From an uncultured Oscillospiraceae bacterium (GTDB lineage Bacteria; Bacillota; Clostridia; Oscillospirales; Ruminococcaceae): a DNA stretch of 28,386 nt. Numbering within the stretch: position 1 is the first letter of the stretch; each line of letters starts with the position of its first letter. Of the stretch, positions 16,366-22,854 are shown one piece after another. Under the pieces are notes generated by a model. The model had not been told where the DNA came from. It searched no databases and saw only the letters and a list, made by a program, of their open reading frames with translations. Location of the stretch: contig CABUAH010000014.1 in assembly GCA_902489475.1 (NCBI GenBank), forward strand, positions 1-28,386, given 5' to 3'. Both the position numbers and the translations under genes were made by a program.

Positions 16366-17679
16366 ATGAACTTAGCATTTTGGAGTAACATATCTTTATG
16401 TTTAACAACAGTACTTACAAATCTGCTCATATTTCGTTTTTATGCAAAGGTATATCAACTGAAGATAAAATCAAAGTGTATGGTAGTAATTCTTTTTGTT
16501 GTGGCTACATCAATACATTTATTGGTTAACAGTACGGTTTTACATTCTGATATTCCAAACTTTGTAAATACTATATATGGCATCATACATATAAATATTT
16601 GGAGCATAATTCTGTGTAATGGAAAGTTGAAACGAAAATTGCTTCTTAATATTTTATATTTGATAATTATGATTTTGGCAGAATTTGTTTCTACAACGTC
16701 ATTGACTATTATTGATAGTTTAAGTTTTCAAAGTGTACTGACCAATGATAAAGATATTATTTTTAGCTGTGCTTTAAATGCGTTATTAATGTTTTTAGCT
16801 TGTAATGTTTTTATTCATGTATTATCACGCAAAGAGTTTACTAAAATTAAAACTACACAGATGATATTGCTTTTATTACTTACTATATTTGAGGTGTTTG
16901 TAGTATATCCTTATACTTTTAAGATAAGCAGTTATTTTGACGGAATAATAGCAATGATTATGGTAGTAGGCTTTATAGCGTTCGATTTTGCAATTACATA
17001 TATTATTGAAATAGTGGCGAGTTTTTATGAAGACAAAATGGAATTACAGCTTATTCGTACCCAGAGCGAACTTCAACTGGCACATTATATCGAAACAGAT
17101 AAAAAATATCAGGAATCCCAGAAGGTTATTCATGACATTAAAAAGCATCTGTATACTCTCAGAAAGCTAAGTAATATAGATAACGAAAAAGCGGAAAACT
17201 ATTTAAGACTTATTGAAGAGGGCATGGATTCGCTGGTGATTGGATTCCACTGTAAAAATCAAATTTTAAGCATAGTTATGAGTCAGAAGATTGCTGTGGC
17301 TGAAAATGAAAATATTAAAGTTAATACAGATGTTGAAGATCTTACATTGGATTTCATCAGTGATGTGGATATAACCGCTATTTTTGCAAACCTTTGGGAT
17401 AATGCAATTGACGCTTGCAGAAATGTCGATCATGGAGATAGGTTCATAAATGTTATAATCGGGCAACAAAACGGTTTTATTGTAATTAGTTTTGAAAACA
17501 GCTACAACGGAATAATAAAAAAAGAGGATAACAAAATCAAATCGGTAAAAGAGGACCATATAGGCTGGGGTTTATCAATACTTAATGCAACTGTCAAAAA
17601 ATACAACGGTGAGTTTTTTACCGACTATGATGAAAATGTATTTAAAACAAGGCTGATGATTCCGACAAATAACGAATAA
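16366..17679 (+). CDS. agrC: Sensor histidine kinase 2 (AgrC-like, GHKL ATPase)
   Basis: The 437-residue protein has about six membrane segments (residues 5-220), phosphoacceptor H256 in KVIHDIKKHLYTLRKL, an N box (NLWDNAIDAC) and a G box (HIGWGLSIL). It is preceded by GGGAGG seven bases before the ATG. Its membrane sensor has little resemblance to that of kinase 1, whereas codons around the N box are nearly identical. With agrD and agrB directly downstream it is the likely receptor for the CLVHL-type peptide. Ligand specificity is inferred from gene order only. Confidence 0.92.
   Translation: MNLAFWSNISLCLTTVLTNLLIFRFYAKVYQLKIKSKCMVVILFVVATSIHLLVNSTVLHSDIPNFVNTIYGIIHINIWSIILCNGKLKRKLLLNILYLIIMILAEFVSTTSLTIIDSLSFQSVLTNDKDIIFSCALNALLMFLACNVFIHVLSRKEFTKIKTTQMILLLLLTIFEVFVVYPYTFKISSYFDGIIAMIMVVGFIAFDFAITYIIEIVASFYEDKMELQLIRTQSELQLAHYIETDKKYQESQKVIHDIKKHLYTLRKLSNIDNEKAENYLRLIEEGMDSLVIGFHCKNQILSIVMSQKIAVAENENIKVNTDVEDLTLDFISDVDITAIFANLWDNAIDACRNVDHGDRFINVIIGQQNGFIVISFENSYNGIIKKEDNKIKSVKEDHIGWGLSILNATVKKYNGEFFTDYDENVFKTRLMIPTNNE
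17268..17417 (+). repeat. Near-identical kinase core shared with 11208-11357
   Basis: This is the partner of the segment in kinase 1, in direct orientation. Recombination between the copies would remove 6,060 bp carrying the surface-protein gene and regulator 2 and leave one chimeric kinase joined to agrDB. Confidence 0.9.
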
Positions 17680-17692
17680 AGCTAAAATAAAC

Positions 17693-17740
17693 AAAAACGG
17701 TAAGATAAGCAAGAGCTTGTTTTACCGTTTTTTATTTTTT
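17693..17740 (+). terminator. Terminator after kinase 2
   Basis: AAAACGGTAA pairs with TTACCGTTTT, and an inner AAGC-AAGA-GCTT helix sits above a small internal loop. A T-rich tail follows. It separates the kinase transcript from agrDB. Confidence 0.82.
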
Positions 17741-17790
17741 AAAAACCCAAAATTCGAGTTAAATCGAGTTTTAAATCATGAAATCGCTTA

Positions 17791-17820
17791 CTTCAGGGTG
17801 CTTTTTGTTGCATTCAGGGC
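17791..17820 (+). promoter_or_regulatory. Candidate LytTR/AgrA-type operator: two direct repeats 21 bp apart
   Basis: CTTCAGGGT (17791-17799) and ATTCAGGGC (17812-17820) share seven central bases and are separated by 12 bp, so they recur every 21 bp, two helical turns. AgrA and other LytTR regulators bind 9-bp direct repeats with just this spacing, upstream of the -35 box. The second repeat ends seven bases before the -35 box at 17828. The sequence differs from the staphylococcal site, as expected for a distant regulator. Confidence 0.68.
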
Positions 17821-17827
17821 AATCCTG

Positions 17828-17855
17828 TTGATTTTGTGAAAATAGGAATTATAAT
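17828..17855 (+). promoter_or_regulatory. Promoter of agrDB
   Basis: TTGATT (17828-17833), 16 bp and a perfect TATAAT (17850-17855), 22 bases before the agrD start. Confidence 0.75.
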
Positions 17856-17877
17856 AAAAAACAAGGGGGGAGTAGTT

Positions 17878-18030
17878 ATGTTAAACAAAAAAGTAAAAAG
17901 TATAATGACAAAATTTGTCAATAAGGTTGGAACAGCTGCTGCAAAGAATGATATGAATCAAACTTGTTTGGTGCATCTTTATCAACCGAAGCAGCCGAAG
18001 TCTTTAAAAAAGAGTGAAAAAAACTCTTAA
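17878..18030 (+). CDS. agrD: AgrD-like cyclic peptide autoinducer precursor
   Basis: The 50-residue peptide starts at ATG 17878 behind a strong AAGGGGGGAG; the frame also opens farther upstream, but without such a site. Residues 1-26 form a basic amphipathic helix (MLNKKVKSIMTKFVNKVG) like the membrane leader of AgrD. The signal region is NQTCLVHL, with Cys30, followed by YQPKQPKSLKK. The last part aligns with the DEPKVPEEL segment of staphylococcal AgrD and with the YQPKxPxxL tails of clostridial precursors. By that alignment cleavage falls between L34 and Y35, giving a five-residue ring CLVHL with a thiolactone from Cys30 to the Leu34 carboxyl. Tail length before Cys is unknown. agrB starts ten bases after the stop. 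Confidence 0.9.
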   Translation: MLNKKVKSIMTKFVNKVGTAAAKNDMNQTCLVHLYQPKQPKSLKKSEKNS

Positions 18031-18039
18031 GGCTTTAGG

Positions 18040-18681
18040 GTGAATGAAAATAGCCGTGTTGCTCTTTTCTTCACAAACACATGGGTGGTTAAGAGCATGG
18101 ATGCGATTTTAAACAGAATAACTTCTTTTCTCGCAAATAACGATAATATTGACGAAGAAAGACTTGAAGTTATCAGATATGGAATAGAGATTCTTTTGTT
18201 AAAGGTTTTATTCTTTATAGCTTCAATGTTAGTAGGAGTATTACTGCATAGCTTTTGGGAGTGTTTGCTTTTTACTCTTTCGTTTTCTGCAATTCGTTCG
18301 ATGGCGGGCGGCTATCATGCTGATACCAGAACAAAGTGTTTTATACAATCCATGTTCATGTTGATATTGGTGTTGGCAATTTTAAAATTAATTCAAGGGA
18401 ATTTATTGGGCTGTGCAATAGTGATAGGTTTATCTATTGTAGCAGCAGTAATCATTTGGTTGACTTCTCCAATTGATACTGCAAATAAACGTCTTACAAA
18501 TGAAGAACGAAAAATTCTTAAAATAAAATCCAGATTAATTTTAATAATTGAAACGGTAATTTGTATAAGTACATATCTTTTGAACTATGGAAAGGTTGCT
18601 TATTCAATAATGGCAGCTCTAATATCTACAGCGGTGTTGCTGATAATCGGCGGCTTAAAGAGTACCAAACAGATTTCTTGA
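18040..18681 (+). CDS. agrB: AgrB-like peptide-processing membrane protease
   Basis: This 213-residue membrane protein has about five hydrophobic segments and the AgrB catalytic motif RSMAGGYHADTRTKC. His93 and Cys100 are seven residues apart, the same spacing as His77 and Cys84 of the staphylococcal enzyme. AgrB cuts the C-terminal tail of AgrD and forms the thiolactone. The start shown is GTG 18040, with TTAAGG upstream. A second in-frame start, ATG 18097 (MDAILNRITSFLANN), would place the residues at 74 and 81 and match the usual length of about 194; its ribosome site is weaker. Translation with agrD is probably coupled. Confidence 0.93.
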   Translation: MNENSRVALFFTNTWVVKSMDAILNRITSFLANNDNIDEERLEVIRYGIEILLLKVLFFIASMLVGVLLHSFWECLLFTLSFSAIRSMAGGYHADTRTKCFIQSMFMLILVLAILKLIQGNLLGCAIVIGLSIVAAVIIWLTSPIDTANKRLTNEERKILKIKSRLILIIETVICISTYLLNYGKVAYSIMAALISTAVLLIIGGLKSTKQIS

Positions 18682-18698
18682 TATGCTGTAAAGTGTCA

Positions 18699-18784
18699 GA
18701 ATGATCAACAGCCATGGAAAAAGTGTAAAAACACTTTGATAAAAAAGCATTAATTCTCTAAACTGAAGTTACACATAGAGAAAA
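18699..18784 (+). pseudogene. Remnant of a second dockerin-like surface-protein gene
   Basis: Starting at GAATGATCAACAGCCATG this stretch aligns with 15329 onward, the end of the surface-protein gene and its untranslated tail. It would encode MINSHGKSVKTL then a stop, against MINSHAKSVDTLW in the intact gene. Similarity continues through GTTACACATAGAGAAA to the terminator. Nothing of the rest of the gene remains. Confidence 0.85.
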
Positions 18785-18814
18785 CAGCAGGCATTATAAA
18801 GTGCCTGCTGTTTT
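18785..18814 (+). terminator. Terminator behind agrB, derived from the surface-protein copy
   Basis: CAGCAGGCA and TGCCTGCTG form a perfect nine-pair stem around an eight-base loop, followed by TTTTCG. It is homologous to 15412-15445, yet now serves agrDB. Confidence 0.88.
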
Positions 18815-18846
18815 CGTTATATTGTGAATTGTACTGAATCGTATAA

Positions 18847-19109
18847 ACAAAGGAACCCGCCATTAGCAGGTTCCTGAGCGTGTCGGCAAAGCCCTCCATG
18901 CTTCCCATGGGACAAACGCACTCACTTCGATAGCTTCGCCTATCTCGTTCTGCGTTTTTCCCCTAGGATACCCCTTTTCGTCGAAAATCGGCTCATACCG
19001 CCGATTTCCTCTTAAGGTGTCGCTGCGTCGGCACATGTCCGCCTACGCGACAATATTTTAAAAGTGTACTTTTTAGAAAGACAAAGGAACCCGCCATTAG
19101 CAGGTTCCT
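18847..19109. repeat. Hairpin-rich element between duplicated terminator arms
   Basis: A perfect 29-bp direct repeat (ACAAAGGAACCCGCC...GGTTCCT) occurs at 18847-18875 and 19081-19109. The roughly 205 bases between hold several hairpins: AAACGCA/TGCGTTT enclosing GATAG/CTATC (about 18913-18959), AAATCGGC/GCCGATTT (18985-19007) and TGTCGC/GCGACA (about 19018-19052). The segment is visibly richer in G+C than its surroundings and has no credible coding frame. TCCTGAGCGTGTCGGCAAAG (18872-18891) recurs with one change at 28238-28257, which points to a dispersed genomic repeat. Confidence 0.7.
19086..19109 (-). terminator. Terminator of the zinc-ribbon/alr strand
   Basis: Read on the minus strand, AGGAACC and GGTTCCT pair around a loop that contains a short inner GC helix, followed by TTTGTCTTTC. 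It lies 10 bases beyond the stop of the zinc-ribbon gene at 19120. On the plus strand the same hairpin is followed by TTTTATT, so it may work in both directions. Confidence 0.7.
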
Positions 19110-19119
19110 TTTATTAATA

Positions 19120-20043
19120 TTATTCGTAGTATTCAAGAGCGGCGGTGAAGTCATCATCTGAAAGCTTTCCGATGCTTATAATTGAATCAATAGCATCAAG
19201 TGCATCTGTAACACACCAATCGCCATCGTATTTTATAACGGTCAATGTTTCTGAGCCGGTACTTGACTCGTTAGTGTTGTCATCTTTAACGGTGTAAGAA
19301 ACATCTACCTCGTAACCCTTTTGTGCAACAAGTGAGTCTTTGTCATAGTTATCTAATTTGTCCTTGTCGATTTTATTCATGCTGAGAATTTCGCAATCAT
19401 AATCAACATCAATATTACTTGTTTCGTACACAGTTTTCATTCTTCTACAGCCGGTTTTAAAGGTTTCAATATCGCTTGAGTTTTTATCTTCTACTATTGT
19501 GACAAGAGTGGTGTAGCCGATAGCTTCTTTGAAATCCTCAAACTCAAAATCCTCTTGAGCTTCATAAAAAGCTTCGACTGTTTCTTCGCATCCTGCCGAT
19601 GAGAAGAACAGAAAATAAATTAATATTCCGGCACCGATCAGAAGCGCCAAAATTATAATTAATATGGCAATAAGAACTCCCTTGCCGGATTTTTTAGTCG
19701 GCTCCGGTTCGACAGCGCCTTCTGAATATGCAGCGTTGCTTGGTGCAGGCTCAAAAGCTGCGGTGTCGTTGGGTGTATACGCAACAAATGGGCTTGCATT
19801 AGTAGGTTCAACCGTTGATTCAGCAACCTGCTCTGTATCAGGTGCAGCATTTTCTTCGGTTGCTTCCGGTTGCTCTGAAGCAGGCTCTGCTATTGGCTCT
19901 GAAACAGGTTCTTCAATTGGCTCTGCTGCCGGCTCAACAACTGGCTGAGGTGTTTCAATCGGTTCTGACTTAGCACCGCATGAAGTGCAGAAGTTACTGT
20001 TATCTTCGAGCTGTGCGCCACAGTTTGAACAAAATTTTGACAT
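19120..20043 (-). CDS. Zinc-ribbon membrane protein 1 with Pro/Glu-rich linker
   Basis: The 307-residue protein begins with a four-Cys zinc ribbon (C5, C8, C19, C22; FCSNCG...FCTSCG). A cytosolic low-complexity linker rich in Pro, Glu and Ala spans about residues 26-120, then one membrane segment (about 123-149, VLIAILIIILALLIGAGILIYF). An outer domain of about 155 residues follows, ending WCVTDALDAI...ISIGKLSDDDFTAALE. The outer domain resembles the NTF2-like/DUF4878 type by pattern, but I cannot assign a ligand. AAGGGGGA precedes the ATG by eight bases. It shares ribbon, membrane segment and ending with its neighbour at 20157, so the two are paralogues. Confidence 0.82.
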   Translation of the reverse strand: MSKFCSNCGAQLEDNSNFCTSCGAKSEPIETPQPVVEPAAEPIEEPVSEPIAEPASEQPEATEENAAPDTEQVAESTVEPTNASPFVAYTPNDTAAFEPAPSNAAYSEGAVEPEPTKKSGKGVLIAILIIILALLIGAGILIYFLFFSSAGCEETVEAFYEAQEDFEFEDFKEAIGYTTLVTIVEDKNSSDIETFKTGCRRMKTVYETSNIDVDYDCEILSMNKIDKDKLDNYDKDSLVAQKGYEVDVSYTVKDDNTNESSTGSETLTVIKYDGDWCVTDALDAIDSIISIGKLSDDDFTAALEYYE

Positions 20044-20074
20044 AGGAAATCCCCCTTTGTTTATTTATAGATAA

Positions 20075-20103
20075 ATAATAACATATCACTTGGTAAAAGT
20101 AAA
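20075..20103 (-). promoter_or_regulatory. Probable promoter of zinc-ribbon gene 1
   Basis: On the minus strand TTTACT, 17 bp and TATTAT lie about 32 bases before the gene, so it may be transcribed separately from the upstream paralogue. Confidence 0.45.
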
Positions 20104-20156
20104 TAGTTTTACGTTTAAATAAAGTGCGCTTAACAGTTTAATAATACAAGGGTTGG

Positions 20157-20936
20157 TTACTTTGAACTGTTGAGTGTATTAAGCTCTTCTTGGTATTCCT
20201 CATCACTCATTTTTCCGTAAAAGGCAGCATCGCATATAAGTCCGAGAGCGTCGTATGTACACCATTCCGAGTCTATTCGCAGAACCGTAAAGGTCTTGGT
20301 TTCATCTTTTGCAGTTGAATCGGGAAAGGATTGTAACACCTCAACGGTATAACCCTCCTCAGCGTCTATCTGATATCCTTGACCGAAGGAATCCGCCTTT
20401 GAGTGCTTGTATGCCAAAAGATCGATTTCATCAAGCTGAGTAATGTTTACAACGGTTATTTTAAAGTTTTTTGATTTTTTTGATTCAGCACTTATGGAAA
20501 TAAGCCGCTCTGTTCCCTTTTTGACATCCGACAATGATATGTCATAATAATCCTCAGAAGCAGATTTTAAAAGCTCCTCGCTTACGGCATTCTTTAAATC
20601 CTGATAATCGCCTTCACCGTTTAATATATTCAAGTACGAGGTTATCGAAGCTTCGTATGTGTTATTTTTTATGTAGTTTACGAGAATAAATATTACAAAG
20701 ACCGCAAGAATTGAAATTGCGACAACGCCTATAATTATGTCACGGTATCTCGATACTTTGAATTTTACAACTTTGTTTGTGAGCGTTTGCTTGGTAGACG
20801 GAGCGGTTTGATAAGAGGAGTCGGAAATATTTTGAGAACGACTTTTAGCCGTGCCTGATATTTTTTCGCCGCACCACGGGCAGAACTTCTCATCCTCTGA
20901 AAGCTCTGTGCCGCAAATATGGCAAAAGTTTTGCAT
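20157..20936 (-). CDS. Zinc-ribbon membrane protein 2
   Basis: The 259-residue protein has the same plan as the neighbour: a zinc ribbon with C5, C8, C19 and C22 (FCHICG...FCPWCG), a short Ser/Thr-rich linker, one membrane segment (about residues 68-90, DIIIGVVAISILAVFVIFIL) and an outer domain ending SEWCTYDALGLICDAAFYGKMSDEEYQEEL. The long Pro/Glu linker of protein 1 is absent. A strong GAGGGAGGGG precedes the ATG. It lies 32 bases after alr on the same strand and is probably cotranscribed with it. Function is unknown; an envelope sensor or assembly role is possible. Confidence 0.82.
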   Translation of the reverse strand: MQNFCHICGTELSEDEKFCPWCGEKISGTAKSRSQNISDSSYQTAPSTKQTLTNKVVKFKVSRYRDIIIGVVAISILAVFVIFILVNYIKNNTYEASITSYLNILNGEGDYQDLKNAVSEELLKSASEDYYDISLSDVKKGTERLISISAESKKSKNFKITVVNITQLDEIDLLAYKHSKADSFGQGYQIDAEEGYTVEVLQSFPDSTAKDETKTFTVLRIDSEWCTYDALGLICDAAFYGKMSDEEYQEELNTLNSSK

Positions 20937-20968
20937 ATTACCCCTCCCTCTCTTGTAGTATTTAAGGA

Positions 20969-22126
20969 TTAATGGATCTCAACTTGTTCGGCGTTTTTTA
21001 TGATAATTCTAGGAACTCTTTTTGAGATGCCGCAGGTTATTTCATATCCTATAGTGCCGCACAAATCGGCAATGTCATCCGCAGTTATTTCTTCGCCGCT
21101 GCGTTTGCCGATTAAAACAACCTCATCGCCTGTTGAAACGTCAACATCCGTTACGTCAACAGTTATTTGATCCATACATACGTTTCCTACAATTTTGCAT
21201 CTTTTTCCGCCTATTATGACCTCTCCCCTGTTTGAAAGAAGTCTTGGGTATCCGTCGGCATAGCCAACCGTTACGGTAGCAATTTTCATGTTAGTTTCAG
21301 CGCAAAATGTTCGTCCGTATCCGATATATGTACCGGGTTTAATGTTTTTTACCATAGAAACCGTTGAAACAAGTTCCAGCACGGGCTTCATTTCAATCGG
21401 TACTTTAAGCGCATGGTTTGGACAAAGCCCGTAAAGGATAATTCCCAGTCTTGCGAGGTCTGAATCTTTATGAGAAGTGTATATTCCTCCTGCGGAATTG
21501 AGCCAATGGCAAATCCCCGTTTCGTATCCGTCCTCGTTAAGTATTCTTTTTACTTCTTTGATTTTACTTATTTGTGCTTCGGTATAAGCTTTGTTGTCTA
21601 AAGAGTCGGAATCTGCAACGCAAAGATGCGTAAAAATCCCTTCAACCTTGAGCTTTCCTAAAGAGTATATTTTTTCAGCGTCCCTTACAGCGTCACTGAT
21701 ATTGTCACATGGAATTCCTATTCTCGTCATCCCTGTATCAAGCTTTATGTGAACACGCACCATGCCGCTTGTCACATGGCTGTTTAACTCTTCTGCGTAA
21801 TTTAAGTCAACGCAGGCTTGAATTATGTCATACTTTATAAGTGCGTCAGCTTCGGCGGGATCGGTATAGCCGAGTATAAGTATGTTACCGTTTATTTGGT
21901 TTTCTCGAAGTTCGATTGCTTCGGATATGTTTGAAACTGCAAACCAATTTATGTTTAAGTCGTTTTGAAGGCATTTTGTTACAGCCCTTACGCCGTGTCC
22001 GTAAGCGTCCGCCTTAACAACGCACATAAGCGAAGCTTTGCCGCCAATTGCCGTCTTGTAGCTTTTTGCATTGAAAATAAGATTGTCAAGATTTATCTTT
22101 GCGGCGGTTCTTTTTGTATAGTACAT
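20969..22126 (-). CDS. alr: Alanine racemase
   Basis: The 385-residue protein is a fold-type III PLP enzyme that interconverts L- and D-alanine for peptidoglycan. The PLP lysine is K38 in VVKADAYGHG. HIKLDTGMTRIG and the catalytic tyrosine region GTYIGYGRTF (about residue 270) are present, as is the C-terminal beta domain with VCMDQITVDVTDV and GTIGYEITCGISKRVPR. Length is normal. AAGGACT lies upstream of the ATG. It is the first gene of the minus-strand group. Confidence 0.97.
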   Translation of the reverse strand: MYYTKRTAAKINLDNLIFNAKSYKTAIGGKASLMCVVKADAYGHGVRAVTKCLQNDLNINWFAVSNISEAIELRENQINGNILILGYTDPAEADALIKYDIIQACVDLNYAEELNSHVTSGMVRVHIKLDTGMTRIGIPCDNISDAVRDAEKIYSLGKLKVEGIFTHLCVADSDSLDNKAYTEAQISKIKEVKRILNEDGYETGICHWLNSAGGIYTSHKDSDLARLGIILYGLCPNHALKVPIEMKPVLELVSTVSMVKNIKPGTYIGYGRTFCAETNMKIATVTVGYADGYPRLLSNRGEVIIGGKRCKIVGNVCMDQITVDVTDVDVSTGDEVVLIGKRSGEEITADDIADLCGTIGYEITCGISKRVPRIIIKNAEQVEIH

Positions 22127-22224
22127 AAAAAATCAGTCCTTAGCTATTGAAATGTTTTTAATTTTATGTTATTCTTAATGTATATGATTTTTTGACATAA
22201 ATAAAGGAGGGGGTCTTAAATAAT

Positions 22225-22758
22225 ATGCAGAAAAAAAGACCTCTTGCTTTATGCTTTTCGGGACACAGACCGGAGAAGCTTCCCGGAAAGGGAAAGGACA
22301 GTGAGCCGGCATTTTGCCATTTGCTGAGCGTTTTATATATGGAAATAGACACAGCTTTAAAAGAAGGTTATACTGTGTTTTATTCGGGAATGGCAAGGGG
22401 AATTGACATTTGGGCTGCGAAGTTTGTCATTGAACAGCGTTTTTCTCATCCCGAAATAAAGCTTATTTGTGTGATTCCTTACAAAAAACAAAATCAAAAT
22501 TTTCGTGGTACGGATAAATGGGATTACTCATATGTTTTAAGCGAGGCGGACGAAGTCATTTGTTTAAATGAGGAGTACACCAAAAGCTGTTTAAGAGAAC
22601 GGAATGAATACATGGTCAACCACTCCGATAAGCTTATAGCCGTTATGTCAAATCCGAGAAGCGGAACAGGCATGACTGTGAACATGGCAAGAAAAAAAGG
22701 AATAGATATTAAAAAAATTGATATAAACAGTCTTTCCCCGTTATTTGAATCTAGTTAA
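22225..22758 (+). CDS. SLOG-family protein, YpsA/DUF1273-like
   Basis: The 177-residue protein starts with the family signature LCFSGHRPEKLPG and has YSGMARGIDIWAAKFVIE, then an E...RNEYMVNHSDKLIAVMSNPRSGTGMT segment. SLOG proteins have a Rossmann-like fold related to DprA and LOG and are thought to bind nucleotides or nucleotide derivatives. YpsA of Bacillus is linked to cell division, but the biochemical role is unsettled. AAGGAGGGGG precedes the ATG, though about 14 bases away. It diverges from alr across a 98-bp intergenic region. Confidence 0.88.
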   Translation: MQKKRPLALCFSGHRPEKLPGKGKDSEPAFCHLLSVLYMEIDTALKEGYTVFYSGMARGIDIWAAKFVIEQRFSHPEIKLICVIPYKKQNQNFRGTDKWDYSYVLSEADEVICLNEEYTKSCLRERNEYMVNHSDKLIAVMSNPRSGTGMTVNMARKKGIDIKKIDINSLSPLFESS

Positions 22759-22854
22759 TAGTTTACACCGAAATTGTAAAAGTTTCAAGCCTTTTTTTAT
22801 TTTAACGGAAACTTGTTAAAGATATGTATCTAAAACACGAAAGGACTTTAATCT

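Noticed and set aside
19664..19948. Plus-strand frame opposite the Pro/Glu linker
   Set aside because: It is the antisense shadow of the repetitive linker codons of the zinc-ribbon gene.
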